Shown: positions 33,791-45,900 of the stretch, piece by piece | How the letters are laid out: each line of letters starts with the position of its first letter | Position numbering within the stretch: position 1 is the stretch's first letter | Assembly: GCA_007026445.1 (NCBI GenBank) | Contig: VDMD01000001.1 | Coordinates: forward strand, 4,526,001 to 4,590,000 | Length of the DNA: 64,000 nt | Source of the DNA: Schizophyllum amplum | Lineage: Eukaryota > Basidiomycota > Agaricomycetes > Agaricales > Schizophyllaceae | Direction of reading: 5' to 3' | Translations under genes and position numbers: made by a program | The notes under the pieces: generated by a model | The model's database searches: none | The model's input: only the letters and a program-made list of their open reading frames with translations | Told to the model about the DNA's origin: nothing

Positions 33791-33979
33791 GCATGCCAGG
33801 CTTTTTGGATCCAGCATGAGTTACCGGCGATGCGTGAACGGTGAAAAGATTGCACGAGATGCCATCGAGAACCTTCGGCAAGTAATCAGAACTTCCATTG
33901 CATTATACATTATCCAAACTTGACTGATCAATAAGTGCTAGTAGTACAAGATGTAATTAAAGATGTCGGGCAGTACATG

Positions 33980-35500
33980 CTAGAAAGCATCCTCAGCAGC
34001 GAAAAGGGAGTTCAGTATGGCCGCGAGCCGGACACCAGCCTGCGCCATGAGCTTCTCGATGATCTTGCGCTCAGCGATGATCCCAGCGTACTCCGGCGTA
34101 TCCAGCTCGAGGTAGGGACTGCCGGGGCGCAGCTCGCCTGCAATGAAGTTCCCGTTTGCATCCATCATCTCGTACTCGTCCTTCGGCGTGTCGCCGTGCC
34201 CCGCCTGCTCCGTGCTCCACGCGTCGATGAACCTGGACACGGCGCGCGAGTACGGGGGCTCATCGAGAGCCTTGGGCCACACGATGTCGCAGTTGAGGGC
34301 GTGAATGGGCGCGGCCCAGTGGTGCGGGCAGAGCACGTCGTCGTCCGTGTTCTGCGTGATGCCGCCGGTGAAGGTGCTGAGGACCTTCTGCCACAGGCTG
34401 GGGGACTCGACGGCGGTCGGGGTTGTGGCTGGGCATGCGAGCCAGGACTCGGCCTCGTCCTTCCATTCGCCCATCAAGCCCTCCCAGACGACGCGCCGGA
34501 CGTAGGGGTCGTAGATGGTGTCGCGCAGGTTGTACTCAATCGCGGGCTCGGGGAGGGGCTTGGTGTAGTTGTAAGGGATGGTGCGCAGGGACTTGGCAAT
34601 GAGCAGTCCGTCCCAAACCGAGTGGAGGTCTACGAGAAGGTCAGCGTGAGTCACAAGGAGCATTGGACAACGTGCGCAAAGTCAAGATACACGACGTATC
34701 TGTGAAGGTTAAATTCGCTAGCAGAGCCGCCTCGAGCTTCGACGGACTTAGGATGTTGCACGCAGCATGTGGTCGTCACGTGATCAAGCATCCTCCATTG
34801 TCCCCCGACCTCGCGGCGCTCCCGCGGCGATATCGCGGTCGGCTCGCACATCCAAGCTCCACAAAGGTGTCGTGGAACTTGACTTTGTGCGCAATGGGAT
34901 ACACTCACTAGATTGTCGCCCGCCAAAGGTCACCTTGTCCGAGTTGCCACCACGGTCGCGGCCGGTGAGGTGGAGGGGCATATGCATATCGCCCACAAAA
35001 TGAACGAGAAACTTGAGCGCCTCGTTCGCAACGTCGTCGTCGACCTGGCCGGCCACCCAGTCCTCCAGGAGGCCGGTGGTGTTGCGGATCCCCGCGAGCA
35101 CGTTTCCCCCATCCCTCCCCGCCCACCCGCGGTCCCCGGGGAAGAGGCAGGTCTCGGACGGGTAGTCGTCAAGGGCGCCAATGTAGTGCAGCGGCGCGGA
35201 CCACCGCATGCGATACTTGTAGCGGTCCGCCCACGTCGCGATCGGGGCGAGGTGGCAACGCGGTTCGTTGGGGTTGGTGGAGGTGAAGTTGAGGATGTCG
35301 CAGATGGCAGGGAGCGCGGAGGGGTGGAGATACATCTGCGCGATGGTCGCGACGATCTCGTGGCCTGCGCTCTGGTCAGTATACTGCTGGTGTACTTCAA
35401 GGGGTACAATGGTGCGGCACTCACCTGCGGCGCCCCAGGCAGCGACGCGAGGCGCAGAGGCCACCGCTGCGAGGATTATTGTATGGAAGGGGATGCGCAT
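33980..35500 (-). CDS. Secreted S1/P1-type zinc nuclease
   Basis: Three exons encode a protein starting MRIPFHTIILAAVASAPRVA, a signal peptide whose predicted cleavage leaves Trp as the first mature residue (WGAAGHEIVA), as required because that N-terminal Trp ligates zinc in S1/P1 nucleases. Further zinc ligands are visible: Asp in TWADRYKYRMRW, His in LHYIGALDD, the HFVGDMHMPLH motif, and His/Asp in NLHSVWDG. Asn-x-Thr glycosylation sites fit secretion. The enzyme cleaves single-stranded DNA and RNA, usually at acidic pH, for nutrient scavenging. Intron 1 is ordinary; intron 2 (34630-34908) is 279 nt and contains an inverted repeat. The start at 35500 was chosen over an upstream non-ATG extension. 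Confidence 0.92.
34674..34892. repeat. Inverted-repeat insertion inside an intron of the nuclease gene
   Basis: GCGCAAAGTCAAGATACACGAC (34674-34695) is matched in inverted orientation at 34869-34892 with a few differences and a 2-nt indel. The two arms enclose about 170 bp, and the whole unit accounts for most of an intron five times longer than its neighbours. A small MITE-like insertion is the likely explanation. Confidence 0.6.
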
Positions 35501-35672
35501 GATGGTCAAAAGCAAGGTGTTAAAAGCCCACGAGTCGCCTTAGAACGGTGCTGGGGCCGGTGCAGTGCAGCGGAGGAGCCGACGGACACAAAAGCGTCGG
35601 CTCCGGTGATGCCGGTCACTGAGCGCGTGTAGCGTGACTCGACGCGACTGCACAGCCAACCACCGATCCACC

Positions 35673-37098
35673 ATGGCCGATATCGAGCTGGCGCAAGAGC
35701 TCAAAGACACCATTTTATATCATCTCTACGCTCAGAATGATTTTCTCTCGCTTACAGCATGTGCTCTCGCCCATCGATCCCTCCGTGCCACGAGCCAGCG
35801 TTACCTGTTCCGCCACATCCGTCTTAAAACCCCAGACTCAGCCAACAGCTTCTTGCAGTACCTACGCAAATCCGAGGTCGTTGCAGAAAAAGTCGTCTCC
35901 TTGTACATCTGGGAGGGCATCGACATTTACAACTACGACAAGACCGGCGACGAGAATGATGATGAACGCGACACGTACTATGAACTACCCTACAACGTTG
36001 CCATATATGGACCTATAAAGGTCTGTCCCCCAGAGTGGATAGAAAAGGCGTCGAAGCTTCTTGCAGAGATCCTCGACTCACTCCCTCGTCTACAAAGTCT
36101 CTTCTTCCAGTCATGCTACAAAGACACCCACATTAGAGGTGGGACTCCGCTCATCAAAGCGCTGGGCGCCGCATGCCGACGCTCCCTCCACACGCTGGGC
36201 TGGCATGGCATGGGCGGGCTCTGGGATCCAGTCTTGTACGACGAACGATCCTGCTTGCGCGACCTCCGCATGCTGCGCACGATTACCGGCTCCTGCGAGC
36301 CGCGGGAACAGACGCCCATGGTGCCCTTGGAGAGCCTCGTCATCAGCACGATAGGTTATGTCCCGCCATACCTGCCGGGCAATTGGGCCATGCATCTGGC
36401 GCGCGACCACCCGCTCGACTGCCGCAGACTCCAGGTGCTGCGCGTGGATGCGCGACTTGGGCGAGGGGAGCGGCAGTACATACCGCGACTACTGGCGTGT
36501 TGTCAAAGCACCCTGCGCGCGCTGGATATCTACGGCCCGGACTGTGGTGAGTGAGCGACGGTCGGAATGAAAACACACTCATCGCTCCTTCAGTGGACAA
36601 TGAGGCGTTCTCGCTTGCGAGTCTCGAGCGACTTGAGCTGCTCTCCGTCCGCGGCTCGTCTAAGCCCACATTGGCGTGGCGTGCGGTCATGGATGATGTT
36701 CTGCGCGTGCTCGACACGGCGATCTGCGTCCAGCACTTGGCTCTCGAGATCCACCTGGACGGACAGGAGAAGGACAATGTTCTTGAAACCATCTGGGCCC
36801 GCCTCCGGGATACGTTCATGACAGGGCGCCTTGGAACTTCGCTCAAGACAGTCACGCTGTTCATCCGCCGCGCGAGTATTAGGTACTCTACGGGAAGCGA
36901 GCGCAAACTGCCCCATAAAGCGTACGTGCGGGACCAGTTGCGTATCCTGGAGCCGCGGATTCGTCTGCGGGTTGTGGGAGAGGACGAGATAGGTGAGTTG
37001 AGGGCCTTTGCTGCGATGGTGAGTGTGCTGAGATTTCAGAACCGGATCCATTTTCGCGTTCTCTGCTGCCACTGGAACTTCTTGATGAGGAACCTTGA
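35673..37098 (+). CDS. F-box-type leucine-rich hypothetical protein
   Basis: Exons 35673-36546, 36594-36992 and 37040-37098 (two 47-nt introns) give 443 aa. The N-terminus (IELAQELKDTILYHLY, then SLTACALAHRSLRATSQRYL, then FRHIRLKTPDSANSFLQYL) is the degenerate F-box arrangement common in basidiomycetes. It is followed by LRR-like segments (SLHTLGWHGMGGLW, LESLVISTIGYV, LDCRRLQVLRVDARL, LASLERLELLSVRGSS). Such proteins usually act as Skp1-Cullin-F-box substrate receptors; the substrate is unknown. It starts about 170 bp from the divergent nuclease gene, so the two may share a promoter region. Confidence 0.75.
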
Positions 37099-38592
37099 GT
37101 CAACAAGTAGGACGAGATATGCACACGCGTCGGCTCCGGCGTCTCTTGCTACTTACAATATCCATCGCAACAATGTTCGATTTTCCATGTGCGAAAGCCA
37201 ACCTCAACTGTCAGTGTTGTGTCAGTGTCAAGCAAGCGCAAAACGCTGTCCGGCCCTTGCCGCGCCACCGGCACTCGAAAAGAAGCACCGGCGTCGCGGT
37301 CACGCGCACGATTGGCGCGTCGCTTGCCTCCTCGCCTCTTGACTCTCGCCTCCATCGCCTCTTGACTCTCGCCTCCATCTGAGTCGCCTCTGGACCCGTC
37401 GCCTTTCGTCGCTAGCTCGTCGCCTCCACCGCTTCTTAGCTCGTCGCCTCCACCGCGCCTTTTTGGCTCGTCGTCTTCACCGCTCCTTAGCTCGTCGCCT
37501 CCATTACATCTCGAAGCTCTCGGCCAGCTTTTCTTTCACTTCAAGCGTCCGACACGCCTTTTGACGACTCCTTGCCCCTTGGCGACGCCTTAGAGTGTTG
37601 ACGGCTTCGCTGCGCCTGTCGACGACTTCACAGCCTCGTCCGCGGACTCCGCAACGAATTTAATGCGCATATACTCAGCTTTCGCAGCGCATATACTCGG
37701 CTTTCACGGCGCATACACCCAGTTCTCGCCGCCTTTGTGACTCAGGCGCGCCAACTTGACCTGATCGACCTCTAAAGTCGCCTCCGAACATGCGATCTCT
37801 ACTACAAGCCAAGTCCCGACAGACTGGGCACTATGAGCTTCTCGCTGAGTCGTCTTTCTCCGCACCGGGACGAGATGAAGACACACACAATCGTTTATCA
37901 ATATCCCAGTACGACCTCGATCTATCGTGCTTTGACCTCGCGCAAGATCTTTTCAGCACGCATATATCCAGGCGGACCGCGCATATATCCAGCTATGATA
38001 TTCTCCTACCAGTTGTGAAAATCACAATCAGCATGGTACGACGACTACGCCGATCATCTTCACTCTACACGTTCGACATCCCAATTCGCCTTCATTAGGC
38101 GGAACTCGCAACCTTGAGGTGCCAGCAGTGGCATCGCCGATATGCCTGCTAGCAGCTCTCTTCACGGCATTCCGTCATTTCTTACATGGTTTGAAGGACA
38201 AGGACGCTGAAGTCCTCGTCGCTCGCTTGGAAATAAACGGATGGGCCTTCTTGTACGTCGCGGTACTCACCGGGCGCAGCTTCGCCGTGCAGCCTTCACT
38301 CAGTATGAAAAGCTCGGGCACTTCAAGTACCTTTCACTTTCCCTGTGGCGACTTCCGCCGTCTGCCACAGCGTCCAGCCAGCCGTGCAGCGGTTGTTGTG
38401 GGTGGTCGCAGGCGCGTGTCGCGTGACACACGCGATCTGGACCGATCGCAGCTCTCGCACGTGCGTGGCGCGTAATGACGCCGCCGACGTCGTCCGTTGT
38501 TTTTTCCGCGTCTTTCTCCTGCCCTTTTGTGAGGTGACGTCGGCTGCGAGGACACGGCCGCGCGAGAACTCGGACGACAAGACACGACCATC
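37099..38592. other. Gene-free region with CTCGTCGCCTCC-rich repeats
   Basis: No supported gene. From about 37290 to 37520 the sequence is built from short repeats: a 23-bp unit twice in tandem (37333-37355 and 37356-37378), then several copies of AGCTCGTCGCCTCCACCGC. A second short duplicated phrase (GCGCATATACTC) follows near 37660-37720. The final few hundred bases are the likely promoter of the phosphotransferase gene. Confidence 0.6.
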
Positions 38593-40388
38593 ATGGCTGC
38601 CCGCACCCCGCGCTACATACCCCAGCAATCGCTCGAGAACCTCAAAAAGTACTCGTACAAGGGGGTCGACAAGTGCGCGCGTTTTCCCTTCGTGCCCCAC
38701 GCGTGTCTGAGGCTGACCGAGGTCTCTATAGGTCGCTGCTGTCGCAGTATGTCCTGAATCCGTTCTGGAATTGGTTCGTCACGCTCTGGCCAACGAGCGT
38801 GGCCCCGAACACGGTGCGTCGCGTACTATATGCAGTGAGGACGCGACTGACCAGGCAATGCAGATCACGTTCTCCGGTCTTTGTCTCGTCGGGTTCAATT
38901 TTCTCACCATGCTCTATTACGACCCTCAATACCTTACGATAAAGGAGGGAGGGAACGTGCCCCCGAACTGGATTTACTTTACGTGCGTGCTGCACCGCAC
39001 TCCTTTGCTCTCGATTGACATTCGTGCGTACAGATGGGCAGCCGGCTTGTTTTGGTACCAGGCGTTTGATGCGATCGACGGGTACGTTGCTCCTTGCAGC
39101 ATCTCCTTGAACCAGTCTCATGTCGTGCAGCAAGCAAGCGCGCCGAACAGGCATGGCAGGGCCCTTGGGGGAGATGTTCGATCATGGTGCGTATCTGGAC
39201 TTCCTCGTACGTGCTCGCGCTCATCCTACGTCAGGCTGTGACGCACTCAACACGACGGTACGCTACCCATTCATAGCACTGAACCTGTGTTGAATGAGGC
39301 CCAGCTCGAAGCCCTCCTGACCTGCTACGCTCTCAATCTCGGCCGATCATGGTGGACGGTCGCATCCCAGGTCGCTACTCTCGCCAATTTCTATCTTACG
39401 ACATGGGAGGAATACCATACGGGTGCGTGTACAATGCTCTTGTCAATATGCGACGTCTGATGTACCGTCAGGCCAGCTATACCTTGGCGTCTTCTCTGGC
39501 CCCGTCGAGGGCATCATACTGATCGTCTTCCTCTACATGATAACTGGCTTCTATGGTTTGTCTGCGCCCTTCTTTTGATAGCATGTGAAGCTAAGACAGT
39601 ACAGGCCCGACGTTCTGGGACACGGGTATACTGACCGTAATGAAACTGGAGGGCATCCCCCTCCTCGACAACCTTCCCAATATTGCCCTCAACGAATGCT
39701 TCATGTACTTTGGAGCTGTCGGATTGGCCTTCAACATCTTCACCAGGTGCGATATCATCACTTTGCTTTGCACGGTCCCCAACTGACTCGGCCTAAGCTA
39801 CGGCAACGTCCTGAAGGCCGTGCGCCACACCGGAGGCTCGCGCTTCCGCCCGATGCTCTACTTGTTACCTTTCCCGGTCATGGTGGGCGTTCAGGTCGCA
39901 TGGCTCGCTTGCCCCACCCCGGCCGAGTCCATGATCATGAACTCCCACGCGTTTGTCGCCTTTGTCCTCTCCTTCGGCCTGCAATTCGCACACCAGGTCG
40001 GCCGCATGATCCTCGCGCACGTCACCAAGGGCGACTTCCCCTGGTTCGACTGGGTGTGGGTGTGGACGGTGTTCGGCGCGCTGGACGCCAACCTGCCCAG
40101 CCTGATCGGGCAGTGAGTGCTCCTCTCGCTTGCAGTTGGGGTCTCCTTTTGCTGACATGGACCCTTAGCGCTCCCATCATCCAAACGACCCCGGAACGCA
40201 CGGCGAGCTTCGTCTACCTGACGCTGACCGTGTCCGCCGCGCTCTACGCGCGCTTCGTCACGCTCGTCATCCGGGACATCACCAATTACCTCGGCATCGC
40301 GTGCTTCTCGGTCCAGAGACGCGACGTGGACGGCGAGTGGCACGACGCGCGCGACGTGAAGGCCGCCAAGGAGGTTAAGCGCGAGTGA
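38593..40388 (+). CDS. Choline/ethanolamine phosphotransferase (CDP-alcohol phosphatidyltransferase)
   Basis: A gene with at least nine introns encodes an integral membrane enzyme of the Kennedy pathway, which joins CDP-choline or CDP-ethanolamine to diacylglycerol in the ER/Golgi. The family signature DG-x2-AR-x8-G-x3-D-x3-D is spread over three exons: DAIDG (39060-39082), KQARRTGMAGPLGEMFDHG (about 39127-39186), and CDALNTT (about 39238). The start MAARTPRYIPQQSLENLKKY resembles yeast Cpt1/Ept1. Many hydrophobic segments follow, including LYLLPFPVMVGVQVAWLA, and the protein ends DVKAAKEVKRE. CPT1 versus EPT1 substrate preference cannot be told by eye. Confidence 0.9.
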
Positions 40389-41125
40389 CTTTGAATACAC
40401 GATACGGAAGGGGCTGATTTGTTGTTTGTTGTACGATATTAGCTCTCGCCGCTTCCTCGACCGCTGGGGAAGAAATGGACGCTTGTACTGCCGTTATAGA
40501 AGACCGGAATGACATGTTGTACAATGCGCAACGCGTCAAGTTGAGGGGATGTGGCAAGCTGGGGGTGTGGCAAGCTGGGGCATGTGGCAAGCTGGGGGAT
40601 GGATGGATGGACGGAGGTGGGCTGTGGGGGCCCATGGTGGGTGTGGTCGTGGATGTGAGGGCTAAGTTTATCGATAGATCTAAGAGGTGGCTACCCTACG
40701 GAAGATACCCTAACTAATACTCTAGGCCTAATAGGAAGGATCAATGCTCGAGGAACATGGCATTTTACGCCCCAATTGGTCCCCTTGTTGAGGACGTCGA
40801 CCCACAGGCTCTGCGCCTGACGGGACCATCACATCGACAGACGTCAAGCTGGCGCAAGAGCTGCAAGGCACCAGGCGTACTGGCTTTGGGTATGCCACTC
40901 GCTTGCCACTAGACCGGAGTCCGATCCCTCCCCTGACAAGCGAAGCGTCTGCCGCGGTTGGAGGACTTGGCCTGGACTTGGCCACCAGGCTAGCTTGTCA
41001 CTGCCTTTCACCTATTTTCACGTCCAGGGGGCCACCGACAGTTCTGACTACCACAACAACACGAGCACGACGGCAGGACAGAGACTTCAAGAATACGCTA
41101 CTTGACAAATGAACAGATGCCAACT
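40389..41125. other. Intergenic; short tandem repeat
   Basis: Three tandem copies of GTGGCAAGCTGGGG-type units lie at about 40548-40600. A short stretch around 40835-40875 reads DVKLAQELQGTR, similar to the N-terminus of the F-box gene at 35673; it may be a fragment but is too short to be sure. No gene. Confidence 0.5.
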
Positions 41126-43423
41126 TCATTCTCGTTCGCAGCCGTCCACCCATACCGGATCTGTCTTCCACACTGCCTTCGCCTTATATACACCCTCTGC
41201 CAAACCCTGCGCTGCCATGCGCGTCTTGACGGTCCTATGAACACGCACACATTCTCCCTTCCTCTTAGGAATTACGCGCCCGCCACCCATATGGAATCTG
41301 CACACGAAGAGGTCAACCCGCGCAAGCCCGCACGACCACGACCCCGACTCACTGATACTTCCGAATCCACTCATCCTTCGCATTCTGGAAGCGCGCCTTG
41401 GCCGGGATGCACTCCAGCAGCCACCACGCAGGCAGCCGCTTCAACTCGTCATTCGTCCGCGCGCACGCGTCGCGCAAATCCTCGTGCTCCTCGCTCACGA
41501 ACTTGTCTGTCTCGTCGACCATCGTCACGTCCGTGTCCGCGCGCGTGTGCGTGGAGAAGCGGTCCGCGGTGACGGGCGGCGGGCGCTGGCGGACAACCGG
41601 GTAGAGCGTGGCAGCGTCGATTCCGACGCGCGGGAGGAGGTCACGGTAGAAGAGGATGCCGGTGTCGAGGAGGAAGCATTGGCGGATCATCCAGCGCAGG
41701 GGAATGCGGGCGAGGGAGTATCGCTCGTTGTTGGCTACGGCGCCGCCGCCGACGTCTGCAGGCGTGAGAGAGAGAGGTGTCGTCAGAGATAGAAAGTACA
41801 CGCTTGATGAACGCAAGACTTACCGGAATGACACCCCGAGAACCAAACCTCCTGCACGTCGGTGATGTACTTGCCGCGGTCGCCGTACTTGCGCTCAAGC
41901 GCGCGCATCTTATTCTTTGGCTTGCCGTCCTTGTTCTTGTCACCGTTCCTGCCCTTATTGCCATTGCTGGCTCTGTCCTCGTCTCCGTCCTGACTTCCCT
42001 TCCCCTTGGGTGAACTCCCAACACGCGTATCCGTGCTCGCCATGCTCATGCGCGAGCCATCTCCCTGCGAGCCATTGCCCTGCACTTCATTCCCCTGTGG
42101 CCTCTTGGGCTGTTCCGGCACATCCGCATTCTTTGGGCGTATGTACAGACTTGGCTGAAAGCGCACCCGGTGCTCGTCGAGCGCCAGCGCGTGCCGGAAG
42201 TAGCGGATATGCGTGTTGCTCAGGGTGAACGGCAGCCGCTTCGGGATGATGCCCACAGAGGCAACGGTGTCCCTGCGAGGGCGTCAGGTCAGCTGGGAGA
42301 TACGCATCTAAAAACGCATGGCACGCCAATGGTGCAGGACGTGACGGTGGTGCGAAATGGTTGTCGCGGAAAGATGTACTTACCAGACACCGACCATCTC
42401 AACGCTCACATCGATGCTAAAGGAGCGCTTAAAGGCAGTGCTCTGTCGCCACCCAACCTCATCCTCGCGGGAGTACATGGTGAAGGCGAAGGGGATCTGC
42501 TGCCGGTTGCCGCGAGGGAGGAGGCCTACCTGGAATTTGGCCTTAATCCAGCGCACTGGGATTAGCAAGCGCACGAAACGCACCTTGTGCAACATGCCTG
42601 CGAGGGCCCGAGCGATGTCTGGAGGTGATCAAAGTTTGATCAATAGCTCTTCTATGGCGTATCTCACATGCGCCACGGGAGAACCTGCAGGAAGGTTTGG
42701 CCATTTTGAAGAACAATGTAAGGATGGAACGTACCCGAAGAGAAATATCTTGTCGCCTTCTTGATCTGTATTTTGGTGTTACGCATAATCGTTTGTGGCC
42801 AGCCAATGTCGACGTACAGTTATCGGAGAGGAACTCGTAGCCAGAGATGACATGATCTGTTGTTCTTCAGCAAGGGGTGATTGCGCTCGGACAATACGCC
42901 TCACGGTCAAGGTTCACGGCGCTGTGTGTGTTTTAGCAGCAGCGAGAGGAAACACGATCTTGCAAGACGCACATCATGGAGTCGATGACTTTGGCCGCCT
43001 TCGCCCGCAATGGGTTCGCGCCGTGCTTCATATCGTAGGAGCCGATGCCCGCCTGCGGGATCGTCAGATCAATCGCCACGCCCATAGGGAACAACAGAGT
43101 AGCGCACCTGGTAGTAGACAAGCTGCTTGTCGGGCTTGTCCTTCTTCAGTAAAGACACAAAATTCACGACGTTGGAGTTCTAGTGTCAATATCTGGTTCA
43201 ACTCGAATTGACGAAGTGGGAGATGGAGCCCAAGACGCACATCATCATCAAACTGGTTGCCCGTCCCATCGAAGCACAGGATGAGACAGCGGTGCGAGTT
43301 GGTCTCCGGGATCGTTTCCTCGTTCTCGATGTTATGGAAGTCGAAACCGCCGGCGTCGTTCCTGCCCCCCGAGGTGTGGTCATGGTCGTCTTGCGTGAGG
43401 AGGTTGACAGTGCTCTTCTTCAT
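41126..43423 (-). CDS. DUF2235 (T6SS Tle1-like) alpha/beta hydrolase
   Basis: A multi-exon gene starts MKKSTVNLLTQDDHDHTSGG at 43423. An upstream in-frame GTG was not used. DUF2235 features are clear: RCLILCFDGTGNQFDDD at the N-terminus, then a stretch near YYQAGIGSYDMKHGANPLRA, HVISGYEFLSDNY, the nucleophile elbow FLFGFSRGA formed across an intron (about 42695-42740), and VEMVGVWDTV-type and VQEVWFSGCHSDVGGG motifs holding the catalytic Asp/His region. A fungal disordered insert (about 42010-42110, rich in Gly, Asn and Lys) splits the domain. The C-terminus HMGGGRVIPKRKGECVRVHR is typical. The family covers phospholipase-like hydrolases; substrate unknown. Fungal genomes carry several copies. 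Confidence 0.85.
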
Positions 43424-43984
43424 CGTCGTCGTTGCGTCTCTGCTAGCAAGTTGGTCGATCACAAGGGGAAGGACAGCGAAGGGAATCGTGCAAGATCGCT
43501 ATGGCGCCTTATATGCACGACGAGGGCGGCAGGGAAGCGAAGACGGCGGCGGGGAACGTAAGGATGAGGTATACATTGGCGTACGCGCCGTCCAGTCGGC
43601 GGCTTCCATGGCACGACCCCCGTTCTTTTGCCGTGTAGATGGGCGCTAATGTGGCCAGCAGACCATCTGAAGCTGATCTGGAGTTCCATGGCTAGGGTGC
43701 ATGGAAGGCAGATAGTGCGCAAGGCGTAGGCCTAGTCGGCCGATAAGATCCATCGCTCCCAATGGGAGCGAGAGGTCAGAACTATGCCAGTGGGGTAGCT
43801 CAGGGCGGGTGCATGACTTCACGACGATGCAAGTGATCATTCAGTAGACTTAAAAAGCGAAATAGCATAGCAGAAAGCAAGAGACACCACGTACACATTG
43901 TACCTGAAGTCGCACCAGAGGCACTGTGGGAGAGACATTCAATAAGATAATTGTTTAGATAAATCTTAAGCATGATCACAAAGA
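43424..43984. other. Intergenic
   Basis: Nothing supported is seen between the DUF2235 gene start and the end of gene A1. Confidence 0.4.
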
Positions 43985-45465
43985 CTACGAGCGTGGCGCG
44001 TTTCGTCTCGGCCAGCAACGCGTGAACGCGCGCTTGAGCGTAAGGCTGATCGTCCTCGCGAAGCCTGCGGCTCTCTTTCGTGAAGTGACTGCGATACATA
44101 AGCAACGTGTAACAGCCAGACAAAGTGAGCGCTTACTTGGAGACCGGGGGACCTTCGCCGTCGGTGACTTCTCGTAGGACGCCTCGCTCGCGTCAACGTC
44201 AGCAGACGGTGGCACGTCGCGCTCGACGGATGCCTTTCGTGCGTTATCCTGGGGCTCCGGGGTATCGTGCAGTAGTACGTGCGATGCTTCTGGCGGCGCG
44301 TCGGGAGCAATCTCTGCCTTCGCGGCGTCGGGGGCCTTCAAGGAGCTCCGGGCTGCGAGAGATGTCATGTACTCCTCGTCCTTTCGCTTCACGTCCTCGA
44401 TGTTGCGGAGCATACGCTGCTTGAAGTCTTCCTCGATCCTGAGTTACCGATCAGGCGATGCGTATCGCGACAGATGTCGACTCACTGAGCGATGGCCTCC
44501 ATCTCCTTGAAGTAGCCGGCCGGGTCGGGCGGGCTATCGACAAGAGACAGGTCGTAAGAGACGTTCAAGACCATCCTGAGCACGCCGCCATCCTGCTCGT
44601 GTCCAATCATCGCCGCAAGAACGGCCGCGCCGAAGTCGTTGTCTGGCTCATCTTCGAGCTCGTCCTCGGCGGACGCCTCGCTGCCAGAATCTTCGGCTGC
44701 GTCCTCCTCATCGGTGTACAGCGACTCGCCACCATATACCTTATCAGCGGCGTCGCGTCGTTGGAGGTCGTCCGCTTGCCAGTACGACCCCTCTTCCTCA
44801 TCGAACTCCGAGTTGGCGGGGATGTCTTCCCAATCTGGGCGGTCGCTGTACTGCTCGTCGGCGGCGTTGACGGTGAGCCGAGTGAGATTCGACTGCACGT
44901 GCAGAGGGGGAGTGGACCCGGAAGTTGCGCACTTGCGCAGAGTTGTCATGCGAGTGCAGTCCTCAGAGATATATCGTTCGAGAAGCATGGCCTCTGGAAT
45001 ATTAAGGTAGCATTGCGGGCGCTCGTTCGAATACCGGAGGCGAAATTTGACTGTGTCGCAACACATAGCGCGATGATAGCAGTCCGGCCATGGCAGAGGT
45101 TGTATGGCCTTCAGTGGACGTCGACCCTCAGGATGTGATGTGTTCGGTAGGACCGGGCATGACATAGCGGTTACGAAATTCTTTTGCGAGTCGTCCGCAG
45201 GAAGTCCTTGTACGAGGAAGTCAATGGTGTAGGTATGATATCGCATGCCCGGTATAGGAAGCCCAATTCCCTGTTCAGCGCAGCATAAGTTAAGCAGCAG
45301 GTTCATTGCTCGATGTATAGCACGCACCCGAGTGACCATGGCTACATATTTACCAGAAGTCAGTCCATTGCAAGACTTCTTGACTTCTTCATCCTCCAAG
45401 TGCGCCAGCGTTTCCTGGGCATCGATCCAGACGACCACGTAGGAGTGCCTGAGGGGAACAGACAT
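43985..45465 (-). CDS. Gene A, copy 1: hypothetical protein of duplicated module
   Basis: The gene starts MSVPLRHSYVVVWIDAQETL at 45465 and ends RRNAPRS at 43985. Introns lie after VTR (about 57 nt), after EMEAIAQ (about 45 nt) and before the C-terminal exon; all three sit at the same place in copy 2. Conserved blocks include MSCPVLPNTSHPEGRRPLK, VKFRLRYSNERPQCYLNIPE, a Ser/acidic segment (SEASAEDELEDEPDND) and AAVLAAMIGHEQDGGVLRMV. A basic C-terminus (LKRAFTRCWPRR) follows. No family recognised. It is divergent from gene B1 over a shared 435-bp gap. Confidence 0.65.
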
Positions 45466-45900
45466 GCGGGGGACTAAGCGAGCAGTACTGAAAGGTTGGT
45501 CCCCGCGACACGAAGTGCGAGATGGTAGTTGCGAAAGAGATGCGATGATCGGTGGGTCTCCATATGTCTTTGTTCTGATTTGAGAAAGCGTTGTACTTAA
45601 GTCAAGGGAATCCGAAAATGGTTGTTATTGTTCTTCGGCATGTGGTGATGGCTCGGCCCGGTCGCCCGCTGGTCGCCTTGTTCCGCCTTCCTTTTCCGTC
45701 ACGCCTGCTCTTGTTCAGTACCATGTCTCGTATACGGACCACTTCCTTTATCATTCAGAACAACGCATCTTATTGTCGAAAGGTATGACTTGGCGGAGCC
45801 ATGCGAAACCCGCGACGCTCGCCATAAAGTCCCTCTCACTATAAAGGACCACCATCGATGTAGTTCTCGCTATCCCGGAAGACCAAGCACCGCCGTCTCT
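45466..45900. promoter_or_regulatory. Shared divergent promoter region of genes A1 and B1
   Basis: The start codons of A1 (-) and B1 (+) face away from each other across 435 bp with no other gene. Copy 2 has the same arrangement over 364 bp, so co-regulation of A and B is plausible. Confidence 0.45.

Noticed and set aside
40835..40875. Fragment of the F-box gene N-terminus
   Set aside because: Only about ten codons match, too short to separate from chance; mentioned in the intergenic entry only.
43800..44123. Alternative C-terminal frame of gene A reading SGCYTLLMYRS onwards
   Set aside because: A GTAAGC/GTACGT donor and a TATCGCAG acceptor are conserved in both copies, and the spliced frame ends at the same stop in each.
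44482..45138. Plus-strand frame of 226 codons opposite gene A1
   Set aside because: The minus strand is conserved between copies at the protein level with matching introns, so the plus frame is only its shadow.
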